Notes under the pieces: model-generated | Seen by the model: the letters and a program-made list of their open reading frames with translations, nothing else | Databases searched by the model: none | What the model was told of the DNA's origin: nothing | Translations under genes and position numbers: made by a program | In this document: one piece after another, positions 34,768 through 43,645 of the stretch | Layout of the letters: every line of letters begins with the position of its first letter | Numbering within the stretch: the first letter of the stretch is position 1 | NCBI RefSeq assembly: GCF_011927785.1 | Contig: NZ_JAATJK010000001.1 | Location: forward strand, 1,426,001-1,490,000 | Reading direction: 5' to 3' | Length of the DNA: 64,000 nt | Source of the DNA: Micromonospora profundi | GTDB taxonomy: Bacteria; Actinomycetota; Actinomycetes; Mycobacteriales; Micromonosporaceae

Positions 34768-36726
34768 ATGCGATCAAGCCCCGTCGCGGTGGTCCGCAAA
34801 CTCGCTCCCGCGCTCTTCGTCCTCGCCCTGGCCGCCACGTTGTTCGTGGTGGCGCAGCGGCCCACGGCCTCGGCGGCCGAGAGGGCCGCCCTGAGCTCGA
34901 AGTTCCGGTTCGCCGAGATGCCGATCGCGCTGCCGGACAACCTCCCGAACAAGTCGATTCGGGTGGTCAACCCGCGGTACCAGCACATCCGGTCGTGGAT
35001 CTCGTCGGTCGGCGCGGCCATCTCGGTCAACGACCTCGACAGTCAGGGCGTGGCCAACGACCTGTGCCTCGTGGACACCCGGTCCGACGCGGCGATCGTC
35101 ACCCCGGCCCCGGCAGGCGGCGAGACCTACCAGCCGTTCGTGCTCGACCCGGCCCCGCTGCCCATGAACGACGCGATCGCGCCGATGGGCTGCGTCCCCG
35201 GCGACTACAACGGCGACGGCTGGGCCGACCTGCTGGTCTACTACTGGGGCCGTACGCCGGTGGTGTTCCTACACCGCGGCGAGGCGGGACCGCCGAGCCT
35301 GGCGAAATACCTGCCCATCGAGCTGATCGCGCCGTCCACCGGATCCGACGGCACCTACCAGGGCAAGCAGTGGAACACCAACGCCGTTGCGGTGGCCGAC
35401 TTCGACGGTGACGGGCACCCGGACCTCGGCGTGTTCAACTACTTCCCGGAGAGCGGCGTTCTCGATCCCGACGGGCACCCCAACGTACAGATGAACCACT
35501 CGATGTCGCGGGCCACCAACGCCGGCGGCGCGCACCTCCTGCGGTTCACCCGGGCCACCGCGACCTCGGTCTCCTACCAGGAGCAGCCGGCCATCGATCC
35601 CCGCTACTCCACCGGCTGGACGCTCGGTGCCAGCTCGGCGGACCTCGACGGCGACCTCCTGCCCGAGCTCTACCTGGCCAACGACTTCGGTCAGGACCGC
35701 ATGTTCCACAACCGGTCGACGCCCGGGAACATCAGGTTCGAGCTGGTGGAGGGCAAGCGGGACGCGTTCACCCCGAAGTCCTTGGTTCTTGGGCACGACT
35801 CGTTCAAGGGCATGTCCATCGAGTTCGGCGACCTGAGCGGGACCGGGCGGTTCGACGCGTTCGTCAGCAACATCACCACGTCGTGGGGCCTGGAGGAGAG
35901 CAACTTCGTCTGGGTCAACACCGCGGGCAGCGCGGCCGCCGCCCGGGAGAACCTCTCCGACGGCCGGGCGCCGTTCCGCAACGACGCCGCCGACCTCGAC
36001 ATGGCGTGGACCGGCTGGGGCTGGGACGCCAAGATGGCCGACTTCGACAACAGTGGCCAGCTGGCCGTCGTGCAGGCCTGCGGGTTCGTGCGCGGCACGA
36101 CCAACCGGTTCAACTGGCTGCAGGAGCTGGCCATGAGCAACGACCTGCTGCTCGAGAACCCGGACATGTGGCCCAAGGCCGAGCCGGGCGACGACATCGC
36201 CGGGCACGAACCCATGGCGTTCTGGGTCCGCGACGGCAACGGCCGGTACGCCAACCTCAGCGCCGACCTCGGTCTGGACGCCGACACTACCCCGACCCGG
36301 GGCGTGGCGGTGAGCGACACGGACGGTGACGGCGGGCAGGAGTTCGCGGTCGCCCGCCAGTTCGGACCGCCGGCCTTCTACCGCAACACCGCCGCCGACC
36401 GCGGTGACTTCCTGGGCCTGCGCCTGTACCGCCCGGTGACGTCCGGCGCGGCGGCGATCGGCACGCCCGCCTACGGCGCCAAGGTCGTCCTGACCAGGAC
36501 CGACGGCAGCCGGCAGATCGCCCAGCTCGACGGCGGCGGCGGTCACTCCGGCAAGCGGAGCTTCGACGTGTTCTTCGGCCTCGGCGACGCGGGCGCGCAG
36601 CCGGTGTCGGCCGAGATCAGCTGGCGCGACCTGGACGGCGTTGCCCACACGCAGACGATCAGCTTGGCCCCCGGCTGGCACAACCTGATGCTGACCGACA
36701 AGGCCGAGGAGGTAGCAGCGAAATGA
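34768..36726 (+). CDS. unbV: UnbV-like exported FG-GAP/ASPIC repeat protein
   Basis: A 652-aa enediyne cassette protein. Residues 1-38 form a signal peptide (VRKLAPALFVLALAATLFVV, then TASA-AE). Repeats with calcium-type loops follow: DYNGDGWADLLVYYWG (about 148), DFDGDGHPDLGVF (about 211), DLDGDLLPELYLAND (about 292), DTDGDGGQEFAV (about 515); the C-terminus has an ASPIC/UnbV-type domain (GKRSFDVFFGLGDA). Predicted to form a beta-propeller outside the membrane. Role unknown but conserved with PKSE; its stop overlaps unbU. Confidence 0.9.
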   Translation: MRSSPVAVVRKLAPALFVLALAATLFVVAQRPTASAAERAALSSKFRFAEMPIALPDNLPNKSIRVVNPRYQHIRSWISSVGAAISVNDLDSQGVANDLCLVDTRSDAAIVTPAPAGGETYQPFVLDPAPLPMNDAIAPMGCVPGDYNGDGWADLLVYYWGRTPVVFLHRGEAGPPSLAKYLPIELIAPSTGSDGTYQGKQWNTNAVAVADFDGDGHPDLGVFNYFPESGVLDPDGHPNVQMNHSMSRATNAGGAHLLRFTRATATSVSYQEQPAIDPRYSTGWTLGASSADLDGDLLPELYLANDFGQDRMFHNRSTPGNIRFELVEGKRDAFTPKSLVLGHDSFKGMSIEFGDLSGTGRFDAFVSNITTSWGLEESNFVWVNTAGSAAAARENLSDGRAPFRNDAADLDMAWTGWGWDAKMADFDNSGQLAVVQACGFVRGTTNRFNWLQELAMSNDLLLENPDMWPKAEPGDDIAGHEPMAFWVRDGNGRYANLSADLGLDADTTPTRGVAVSDTDGDGGQEFAVARQFGPPAFYRNTAADRGDFLGLRLYRPVTSGAAAIGTPAYGAKVVLTRTDGSRQIAQLDGGGGHSGKRSFDVFFGLGDAGAQPVSAEISWRDLDGVAHTQTISLAPGWHNLMLTDKAEEVAAK

Positions 36727-37718
36727 CGACGACCGAGAGCGTCACGACCACCATCCCCGTCTCACCGGCCCCGATTCCGCCGGTGCTGCAGGCGGCGGCG
36801 GACAAGCGGGCCACGCGGCCACCCCGCGTGGACAGTCGTGACCCGCGCTACCTGGCCTTGCGCAACTTCGCCATCTCGATGAGCATCTTCAATATTCTCG
36901 GCTACACGATTCTCGGCTTCGAGCAACCGTGGTCGTGGCCGTTCTTCGCGCTGGCGATCGGCCTCGGCCTGGAGATCGTGATCGGGCTGATCGCGGCGTG
37001 GGCCAGCAGGACAGTCCCCGCGTTCGCCGGGCACGGGGCGTGGGGGGTCTACACCTATCTGCTCCCGGCCTACATCACCACGCTCGCGGTCAACATGCTG
37101 CTGTACGCGAACGACCGCTTCTGGCCGATCGCCCTGGCCGTCGTGATCGGCGTCGGCCAGAAGGCGGTCCTCATCGCGCCGATCAACGGGCGCTGGCGGC
37201 ACTTCATGAACCCGTCCAACTTCGGCATTACCGCGACGCTGGTCCTCTTCTCGTGGGTCAACATCGCCCCGCCGTACCACTTCACCGAGCACGTGCCCGA
37301 CGTGTTCCGGATCATGATCCCGGTCATCCTGCTGACCGCCGGCACGGTCCTCAACTCCGTCCTGACCAAGAAGGTGCCGTTGATCCTGGGCTGGCTCGGC
37401 TCGTTCGTGATCCAGGCGCTGATCCGCTGGTGGGGCTGGGACATCGCCCTGTACGCGGCCCTGGTGCCGATGACCGGCGTGGCGTTCCTGTTGTTCACCA
37501 ACTACATGGTGACCGACCCCGGCACGACCCCGAGCAAGCCGCGGGCGCAGTTCATGTTCGGCGCGAGTGTCGGCACCGTCTACGGCGTCCTGATGATCTT
37601 CGACGTCGTGTACACGCTGTTCTTCGCGACGACGCTGGTCTGTCTCGGCCGGGGCCTGATGTGGTGGATCAAGTGGCTGCGGGAGCGCCGCCAGGCGCCC
37701 GCCCCGCAACCGGTGTGA
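36723..37718 (+). CDS. unbU: UnbU-like integral membrane enediyne protein
   Basis: A 331-aa multi-pass membrane protein with about 8 hydrophobic segments (for example AISMSIFNILGYTILGF, YTYLLPAYITTLAVNMLLYA, VILLTAGTVLNSVL). RHFMNPSNFGITATLVLF and NYMVTDPGTTPSKPRAQFMFG recall the RnfD/NqrB-like fold of the enediyne UnbU family, possibly a redox or flavin-linked membrane protein. It overlaps unbV (ATGA) and the PPTase gene behind it. Exact function unknown. Confidence 0.88.
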   Translation: MTTTESVTTTIPVSPAPIPPVLQAAADKRATRPPRVDSRDPRYLALRNFAISMSIFNILGYTILGFEQPWSWPFFALAIGLGLEIVIGLIAAWASRTVPAFAGHGAWGVYTYLLPAYITTLAVNMLLYANDRFWPIALAVVIGVGQKAVLIAPINGRWRHFMNPSNFGITATLVLFSWVNIAPPYHFTEHVPDVFRIMIPVILLTAGTVLNSVLTKKVPLILGWLGSFVIQALIRWWGWDIALYAALVPMTGVAFLLFTNYMVTDPGTTPSKPRAQFMFGASVGTVYGVLMIFDVVYTLFFATTLVCLGRGLMWWIKWLRERRQAPAPQPV

Positions 37719-38458
37719 AGCCGGCCGTCGTCGACTGTCGGGTGTGGTGGATCGACCCGGCGCACGCTCCCCGGTGGTGCGAGGAGCTGCTGAGCGAGCC
37801 GGAACGGGCCCGCGCCGAGTCGATCCACCGCCGTGCCGCGCGACGGCGGTTCACCACGGCCACCGCGCTGCTCAAGGTCGCGGTGGCCGTGACGTCCGGA
37901 GGCAGTCCGGGCGGGGTCGAGATCCGCCGCGCCTGCCCGGACTGCCGGCGACTGCACGGTCGTCCCGTGCTGGCCGGGGGCGCGCCGTACGTCTCGCTCT
38001 CGCACTCGGGTGACCGGGTGGCGGTGGCGCTGTGCGCCGACGCGCCCGTCGGGGTCGACGTCGAGCAGGTCGACGCCGGCATCGACGTCGACGCCATGGT
38101 GCCGTTCGTGCTCGGCGCGTCGGAGCAGCCGGCGTTCCGCGCGGTGCGCAGTCGACAGGCTCGTGTCGAGGCGTTCTTTCGCTGCTGGACGCGGAAGGAG
38201 GCGGTGCTCAAGGCGACCGGGGACGGGCTGCGGATTCCGATGCGGGAGGTGACGGTCGGGACGCCGTACGGCCCGGCCCGGCTGATCGGATTCCCTGGCC
38301 GGCCGGAGCTGCCGGGGACGACCCGGATCGTCGACCTGCGGGCCGAGCCGGGCTATCTCGGCGCGGTCGCGGTGCTCACCGCGCGGCCCGTACGCGTCAT
38401 CGAGCTCGACGGCCGGGACGCGTTCGCGGCCACGGCGGAACGGCACGGTGGAAGCTGA
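37715..38458 (+). CDS. Discrete Sfp-type 4'-phosphopantetheinyl transferase
   Basis: A 247-aa PPTase that transfers phosphopantetheine from CoA to carrier-protein serines. All three motifs are intact: VSLSHSGDRVAVAL (94-107), PVGVDVEQV (111-119) and FFRCWTRKEAVLKATGDGL (155-173). GTG 37715 overlaps the unbU stop, placing it inside the cassette operon. Canonical PKSEs carry their own PPTase domain; this pksE lacks its key motifs, so this enzyme probably activates the PKSE ACP and perhaps the NRPS carriers too. Whether it arose from the PKSE tail or was recruited from an NRPS/Sfp lineage is open; the motif style looks like Sfp type. Confidence 0.9.
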   Translation: MKPAVVDCRVWWIDPAHAPRWCEELLSEPERARAESIHRRAARRRFTTATALLKVAVAVTSGGSPGGVEIRRACPDCRRLHGRPVLAGGAPYVSLSHSGDRVAVALCADAPVGVDVEQVDAGIDVDAMVPFVLGASEQPAFRAVRSRQARVEAFFRCWTRKEAVLKATGDGLRIPMREVTVGTPYGPARLIGFPGRPELPGTTRIVDLRAEPGYLGAVAVLTARPVRVIELDGRDAFAATAERHGGS

Positions 38459-38523
38459 ACGGTCGCGGCAGCCGTGCCACGGTCAAGACAACCGCGTCGT
38501 CCCGTCGACGCCTACGAAAGACG

Positions 38524-39099
38524 GTGAAATCCGTGGCGCACATCGAACTTGGAATCGACGAGACCATACTCCCCGGGATCATGGGTCTCCTCGCCTACCG
38601 GCCGCAGACCGGAGGCCCCCTGCAACAGCTGGCCAACGCGCTGCTCGTCGAGCCGAACTCGCTGTCGCGGGGCGACCGCGAGCTGATCGCCGCGTACGTG
38701 TCCGGCCTGAACCGGTGCGAGTTCTGCCGTGACTCGCACTCGGCCTTCGCGGCGGAACAGCTCGAGGGCGGTTCAGGCCTGGTGGCCGACGTGCACGCGG
38801 ACCCCGCTTCAGCCCCGATCTCGACGCTGATGAAGGCCCTGCTGCCGATCGCCGCCGCCGTGCAGCAGGGCGGGCGTGAGGTGACCCCGTCCCTGGTGAG
38901 CCGGGCCAAGGCGGCCGGGGCGACCGACGTCGAGATCCATGACACGGTGCTGATCGCCGCGGCGTTCTGCATGTTCAACCGTTACGTCGACGGGCTGGGC
39001 ACGCGGCCCGGCCAGGACAGCAGCCAGTACGCCGCGATGGCCAAGCTGATCGCCACCACCGGCTACGACGTGTCGCCCGGCACGCGGGGCGACGGATGA
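38524..39099 (+). CDS. AhpD/carboxymuconolactone decarboxylase-like protein
   Basis: A 191-aa all-helical protein of the AhpD/CMD superfamily. The redox motif CEFCRDSHS (CxxC followed by His) is at about residues 64-72, and SLVSRAKAAGATDVEIHDTVLIAAAFCMFNRYVDGLGT is the typical C-terminal helix pair. Such proteins act as alkylhydroperoxidases or peroxidase-like enzymes. Start taken as GTG 38524; GTG 38533 is an alternative. It heads a four-gene overlapping run (AhpD, SCP2, E8-like, GMC) inside the warhead operon, suggesting handling of reactive or hydrophobic intermediates. Confidence 0.8.
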   Translation: MKSVAHIELGIDETILPGIMGLLAYRPQTGGPLQQLANALLVEPNSLSRGDRELIAAYVSGLNRCEFCRDSHSAFAAEQLEGGSGLVADVHADPASAPISTLMKALLPIAAAVQQGGREVTPSLVSRAKAAGATDVEIHDTVLIAAAFCMFNRYVDGLGTRPGQDSSQYAAMAKLIATTGYDVSPGTRGDG

Positions 39100-39542
39100 G
39101 CCCGATCGACACGAGTCCACTGGCCGACCGCCTGGCCTTCGCCCGGCAGGTCAAGGCGGCCACCGACGAGCAACTGCTGGAACTGATGCGATCGCCGCGT
39201 CGCGCGCCGCTCGTCGCCGACATCGCCGCCGACCTGCCTGCGGTCTTCGTGGCCGAGCGTGCCGGCGATCTCGATGCGGTCGTGCACTGGAGGGTGACCG
39301 GGCGGCCCGACGGCGGCGCCGACGTGCTGGAACTGGTGATCTCGAGGGGAACGCTCGCGGTGTCGGCGGAACCGGTCCGTACGCCCCGGCTGACCCTCAC
39401 GCTCGGACCGGTCGACTTCCTGAAGATGGTCACCGGCAACGCGAGCCCGAGGATGCTGTTCCTGCGAGGGCGGATGAAGGCCCGCGGCGATCTGGGCCTG
39501 ACCACGCGCTTCCCGGCGTTCTTCGACACGCCCCGGACGTGA
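39096..39542 (+). CDS. SCP2 sterol-binding-like protein
   Basis: A 148-aa protein with a sterol carrier protein 2-like fold: LPAVFVAERAGDLDAVVHWRVTGRPDGGADV, VISRGTLAVSAE, and LTLGPVDFLKMVTGNASPRMLFLRGRMKARGDLGL. SCP2 domains bind long hydrophobic ligands. Start overlaps the AhpD stop (ATGA). In this place it may bind the heptaene or a lipophilic core precursor; this is inference. Confidence 0.75.
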   Translation: MSPIDTSPLADRLAFARQVKAATDEQLLELMRSPRRAPLVADIAADLPAVFVAERAGDLDAVVHWRVTGRPDGGADVLELVISRGTLAVSAEPVRTPRLTLTLGPVDFLKMVTGNASPRMLFLRGRMKARGDLGLTTRFPAFFDTPRT

Positions 39543-39552
39543 GGGAGGGGCC

Positions 39553-40113
39553 ATGGACACGACTTTGACGACCGACCAGGTGCTCACGCTGGAGGCGTTC
39601 GCCGACACCATCATTCCCGGCGAGAAGCGGGGCCCGGAGGACCGGGCGATCGCCGGCGCCGCGACCGGCGGGGGGGCCGTCGCCTCCGGGGCGATCGAGC
39701 TGATGCTCTCCCCGGAGGGCGGCCTGGCCGACACCCTGGACGACCTCGCCGACGGTCTGAACGAGCACGCGCGCGACTATGCGGCCCGCGTCGGCCTCAC
39801 TCCGGAGCCGGCGGTGACGCCGTTCGTGGCGCTGGCGTTCGCCGACCGGATCGCGCTGGCCCGGGAACTGCTGAGCCCGGGACACCCGGAGCAGGAGCTG
39901 TGGGTGGCGCTGGCCATGTTCAGCGCCATGGCCTGGGACACCGGCGCGCACATGCACACGACCGAGGCGCTGGCGGCGGGCCACCCGGGCCTGACCGCCA
40001 TGGGTTTCATGCCGCCCGATCCGGACGGCGCCTGGCGGTTCCCCCGATTCTCGTACGGCCGCCCCCTCGCCGCGATCCATCCGCGGACGACCCCGAGAGG
40101 TGATCCCGAGTGA
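39553..40113 (+). CDS. E8-like small protein (DUF5987 type), GMC oxidase partner
   Basis: A 186-aa protein found next to GMC oxidoreductases in enediyne clusters. Features: TLTTDQVLTLEAFADTIIPGEKRGPEDRAIAGAA, similar to the gluconate 2-dehydrogenase subunit 3 N-terminus, and a C-terminal FMPPDPDGAWRFPRFSYGRP. No signal peptide is present. Its stop overlaps the GMC start (GTGA), consistent with a two-subunit oxidoreductase. Function unproven. Confidence 0.7.
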   Translation: MDTTLTTDQVLTLEAFADTIIPGEKRGPEDRAIAGAATGGGAVASGAIELMLSPEGGLADTLDDLADGLNEHARDYAARVGLTPEPAVTPFVALAFADRIALARELLSPGHPEQELWVALAMFSAMAWDTGAHMHTTEALAAGHPGLTAMGFMPPDPDGAWRFPRFSYGRPLAAIHPRTTPRGDPE

Positions 40114-41747
40114 CAGCGTTCAGGCAGACCGATGTCGTGGTCGTCGGGAGCGGCTTCGGCGGTGCGATCCCCGCCTATCACCTGGCCGCCGGTGGCGCCT
40201 CGGTCACGGTCCTGGAGCGAGGGCCGTGGCTGGCCGCCGACGAGTTCGAGCACGACTTCAAGTTCGGTTCGTCATCGACCCGGGTGTTCGAGTTCACGAT
40301 GGGCGAGGGCATGAACGTGCTGGGCGGCAACTGCGTCGGCGGCGGCAGCGTCGTCTACTTCGCGGCCATGCCCCGCGCGCCCCGTTTCGTGTTCGAGCGC
40401 CAGGGCAGCCTGGGGCGTCGGATGTGGCCTACCGCCGTCACGCGGGAGACGCTCGATCCCTGGTACGACCGGGTCGCCCAGGCCCTGCCGATCACCTGCA
40501 GCAGCTGGGACGACGTCACCTATTCCGGCGGCGTGTTCGCCGCGGCCTGCGACCACGCCGGCCGTACGGCCAATCCGGTCGCCGCGGCGATCGACACCGA
40601 TCTTTGCACGAACTGCAACTGGATGATGTCCGGTTGCAAGTTCGACGCGAAGCGCTCGTTGCTGCTCAACTACCTGCCGGCCGCCGTCGGACACGGCGCC
40701 CGGATCCTGCCCCTGCACGAGGTGCAGCGGATCGAGCGCACCACCGGCGGCGATTTCCGCGTGCACTACACGGTGGTCGACCCGGTCGACTACCGGGTGC
40801 AGGTAGCCGCCGGAGTCATCGAGGCGAAGGTGGTCGTGGTCGCGGCCGGCGCAGCCGCGACGCCGGTCATCCTGCAGCGCTCCGAGGAGCAGCTGGGGGC
40901 CATGCCGGCCGCGGTGGGGCGCTATTTCTCCGGCAACGGGGAACGGCTCAACACGGCCGTGCTCAACGAGGACCGGGTGCGCGAGGTGCTCGGCCTCGAC
41001 CGTGGCGACGGCCTGGCCTACGCGGCCAACCAGATCGGCAGGGGTCCCTCCGCGGCAAGCTGGGACCGGCTCGACGGCTCGCTGCCCGAGTTCAGCCGCT
41101 ACTCGCTCGAGCAGCTCTACTTCCCGCCGGGCTTCGGCACGATTCTCGCGCAGGCACCCGACGCGGTCGGACCGACCTGGTTCGGGCCCGACAAGAAGGA
41201 GATCCTGCGGCGCTGGCAGTCGTGGCTGACCATCTTCATCATGTCCGAGGACGACAACGAAGGCGTCTTCGGGCCGCCGCCGTTGACCGGCAACGCCGAC
41301 CGCATCTCGATGCAGATGCTCAGCCGGGGCAACCTGCGGTACGAACCGACGGCAAACACGCGGCACGGATGGGCCCTGGCCGACGCCGACATCCGCGACA
41401 TCCTGGAGCGGGACGGCCTGGCCCGGGTGATGCCGTGGACCAACGACGTCATCGGGGCGTACACGGTGCATCCGCTGGCGTCGTGCCGGATGGGCGACGA
41501 CCCCGCGACCTCGGCCCTGAACGACATGAACGAGCTGCGCGAGCACCCCGGCATCTTCGTGACCGACGGCTCGGCCGTGCCCGGAGCGCTGACCGTCAAT
41601 CCCGCGTTCACCATCGCCGCCCTGGCCGAGCGGGCCGTCCCCGGCATCGTCCGGGCCGCCCGGGCCCGCGGCGTCGACGTCCGCTATCTCGGGTCACTCC
41701 CGCCGGCGGCCCGGGCCGGACGGCCCGTGGTCGTCCCCTCGGTATAG
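40110..41747 (+). CDS. GMC-family FAD oxidoreductase (cholesterol oxidase-like, E9 type)
   Basis: A 545-aa flavoprotein: N-terminal dinucleotide fold VVVGSGFGGAIPAYHLAAGG, conserved MNVLGGNCVGGGSVVY, a Cys cluster DLCTNCNWMMSGCKFDAK as in cholesterol-oxidase-like GMC enzymes, and the C-terminal catalytic His and Asn in YTVHPLASCRMG and TVNPAFTIAALAERA. Oxidises an alcohol or desaturates a substrate with FAD. Equivalent oxidoreductases (E9) are conserved in 9-membered enediyne clusters. Overlaps the E8-like gene. Confidence 0.88.
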   Translation: MTAFRQTDVVVVGSGFGGAIPAYHLAAGGASVTVLERGPWLAADEFEHDFKFGSSSTRVFEFTMGEGMNVLGGNCVGGGSVVYFAAMPRAPRFVFERQGSLGRRMWPTAVTRETLDPWYDRVAQALPITCSSWDDVTYSGGVFAAACDHAGRTANPVAAAIDTDLCTNCNWMMSGCKFDAKRSLLLNYLPAAVGHGARILPLHEVQRIERTTGGDFRVHYTVVDPVDYRVQVAAGVIEAKVVVVAAGAAATPVILQRSEEQLGAMPAAVGRYFSGNGERLNTAVLNEDRVREVLGLDRGDGLAYAANQIGRGPSAASWDRLDGSLPEFSRYSLEQLYFPPGFGTILAQAPDAVGPTWFGPDKKEILRRWQSWLTIFIMSEDDNEGVFGPPPLTGNADRISMQMLSRGNLRYEPTANTRHGWALADADIRDILERDGLARVMPWTNDVIGAYTVHPLASCRMGDDPATSALNDMNELREHPGIFVTDGSAVPGALTVNPAFTIAALAERAVPGIVRAARARGVDVRYLGSLPPAARAGRPVVVPSV

Positions 41748-41767
41748 GCGAATCACCTGGAGGAACC

Positions 41768-42562
41768 ATGTCGAGTCCGACAACCGTCTACGACGACCTG
41801 ACCGCCGACGGCAACGACGTCGAGGCGCTGGTGCTCGGCCTGAGCGACGCCGAGTGGTCGACGCCCACGCCCGCTCCGGGGTGGACGGTCAAACACCAGA
41901 TCGCCCACCTGGCCTTCGTGTCCCGGCTGGCCGCGCTGTCGGCCCGGGAGCCGGACACGTTCGCCGCCCACGTGGCCGACGCCAAGCGGAACTTCCAGGG
42001 CGCGGTGGAGGCGGCCCTTCCCCCCTATCTCGAGCTGTCCCCGGACGAGCTCGTGGACCGGTGGCGGCAGGAGCGCACCGCGGCGGCCGAGGCGCTCGCG
42101 GCCGTGGAGCCCACTGCCACGGTGCCCTGGTTGGTCACGCCGCTGCCGCCGAGCGTGCTGGCCGCGGCCGGCATGATGGAGCTGTTCGGCCACGGCCAGG
42201 ACATCGCCGACGCGCTCGGGCGCACCCGCCGGCTGACCGACCGGATCGGCCACCTGGCGTGGTTCGGCGTCCGCACCCGCGACTTCGGCTACCACGCGCA
42301 CGGCCTGACGCCGCCGCAGGAGGAGTTCCGGGTCGAGCTGACCGGTCCGTCCGGGGTGGTCTGGGAGTTCGGGCCGGCCGACGCGACCGAGCGGGTGACC
42401 GGGCCCGCCGCCGACTTCGCGCTGCTCGTCAGTCGTCGCCGGCACCGCGCCGACCTGGCCCTGATCGCCAAGGGCGCGGAGGCCGACCGCTGGCTGGACG
42501 TCGCCCAGGCCTACCGCGGGCCTGCCGGGGCCGGGCGCCGGCCCGGTCAGTTCGCCCGGTGA
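41768..42562 (+). CDS. DinB/mycothiol-dependent-type protein (TIGR03084-like)
   Basis: A 264-aa protein with an N-terminal DinB/maleylpyruvate isomerase-type helical bundle: VYDDLTADGNDVEALVLGLSDAEWSTPTPAPGWTVKHQIAHLAF gives the metal-binding His, and a further His lies in LFGHGQDIADALGR. TIGR03084 proteins are actinobacterial and of unknown function; related folds use mycothiol or bacillithiol. ATG 41768 follows GGAGGAAC. Last gene of the warhead run before a strong hairpin. It may detoxify or transfer a thiol to a reactive intermediate (inference). Confidence 0.75.
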   Translation: MSSPTTVYDDLTADGNDVEALVLGLSDAEWSTPTPAPGWTVKHQIAHLAFVSRLAALSAREPDTFAAHVADAKRNFQGAVEAALPPYLELSPDELVDRWRQERTAAAEALAAVEPTATVPWLVTPLPPSVLAAAGMMELFGHGQDIADALGRTRRLTDRIGHLAWFGVRTRDFGYHAHGLTPPQEEFRVELTGPSGVVWEFGPADATERVTGPAADFALLVSRRRHRADLALIAKGAEADRWLDVAQAYRGPAGAGRRPGQFAR

Positions 42563-42575
42563 CACACCCGGAGTA

Positions 42576-42612
42576 GGGTCCGCCGCCACGAGATGCTCGT
42601 GGCGGCGGACCC
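42576..42612. terminator. Perfect bidirectional hairpin terminator
   Basis: 17-bp perfect stem GGGTCCGCCGCCACGAG / CTCGTGGCGGCGGACCC with a 3-nt ATG loop, exactly between the convergent TIGR03084 (plus) and AraC (minus) genes. It likely ends the 15-kb warhead transcript. Confidence 0.8.
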
Positions 42613-42624
42613 ATCTCCGTGGCC

Positions 42625-43395
42625 TCATGCGCTCCGTCTGGTCCGGGTGGGCCGACCCAGGCTCTCGGTCTCCAGGTCGGGGATCGCGTAGAGGACGGGC
42701 AGGTCGGTCACCCGCCTGGGGCGCAGCGCGATGCCGACCACGCTTGTCGACTTGTCGGACACGGCGACCGGATCGACGTCGCCGAGCAGCATCGACCGGC
42801 GCGTCCATGGTTCCGGGTCGGCGCTGTCGGCGGTGGCCACGGCCCGGATGTACCACTGCCCCGGGGGAACGTCCGCGAGACAGTAGCGGGCGTGCCGACC
42901 GGCCTCCGCCTCGACGACGGTCGACGCCGCCGGCCGGCGCTGGATGATTGGCGTCTCGAAGGCGCCGATGTAGACCTGGGCGGTGGCGAACCCGGAGGGC
43001 AGGGTCACCGTTCCGACGATGGTGCCACCGGTGCCCTGCGTCTGGCGGTCGGGCTGCGGCGTCCCGCGCATGCCCTCGACCCACATGCGACGGAACCGGC
43101 TGGGCGAGGTGCCCACGCTGTCGGTGAAGTAATTGGTGAACGAGCCCAGACTGTTGTAGCCGACGGCCAAGGAGATGTCGGTGACGCTCAGCGTGGTCGT
43201 GGCGAGCAGGCGCTTGGCCTGGTAGATGCGGACGGCGGACAGATAGCGCCCGGGCGAGACCCGGGTGGCCGTGCGGAAGACCCGGGAGAAGTGGAACCGG
43301 CTGAGGATAGCGCTTCGGGCGATCTCGTCCAGCGATAACGGCCCGCTGTAATCTGTCCAGATACGCGCGATGGCGGACTTGATGGCGCCGTTCAA
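42625..43395 (-). CDS. AraC-family transcriptional regulator
   Basis: A 256-aa protein with an N-terminal AraC double HTH (SLDEIARSAILSRFHFSRVF, then VTDISLAVGYNSLGSFTNYF and GTSPSRFRRM, about residues 15-110). The C-terminal about 140 aa (GTIVGTVTLPSGFATAQVYI, YCLADVPPGQWYIRAVA) has the look of a carboxypeptidase-regulatory/beta-sandwich domain. TTG 43395 is chosen because GGGGGTGTCAC sits before it; the ATG at 43458 has no ribosome site. It is the only apparently intact dedicated regulator in the cluster and is divergent from the FAD monooxygenase; likely pathway-specific. Confidence 0.8.
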   Translation of the reverse strand: MNGAIKSAIARIWTDYSGPLSLDEIARSAILSRFHFSRVFRTATRVSPGRYLSAVRIYQAKRLLATTTLSVTDISLAVGYNSLGSFTNYFTDSVGTSPSRFRRMWVEGMRGTPQPDRQTQGTGGTIVGTVTLPSGFATAQVYIGAFETPIIQRRPAASTVVEAEAGRHARYCLADVPPGQWYIRAVATADSADPEPWTRRSMLLGDVDPVAVSDKSTSVVGIALRPRRVTDLPVLYAIPDLETESLGRPTRTRRSA

Positions 43396-43645
43396 TGTGA
43401 CACCCCCAGTGATTGCTTGAACACTTGCAGATAACACCTTGCCCGGACGGGCTCGCATCCCGAGGGGGACACGGATCGAGCCCTGGTCGAGCCTCGCTCA
43501 AGCCCGGCCACGGTCGTGTTCCTGCCGTCCCGTCACGTTTCGGCAGCACAGCGGAAGGTGCCCGGCCCGTCGCGTTCTCCGATGCTGGCTTTGGCCCCTG
43601 GCTCGGCACGGGGTTCACGGTCCGCACAGTGAGGACGAGATCGCT

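Noticed and set aside
34768..36726. UnbV-like protein as an integrin-like adhesin
   Set aside because: FG-GAP repeats occur in adhesins, but the overlap with unbU and its place after pksE-tebC identify the enediyne family.
40100..41747. Long overlapping plus-strand frame starting at 40100
   Set aside because: Arg/Gly-rich out-of-frame shadow of the GMC oxidase; only its last part (from 41768) is the real TIGR03084-like gene.
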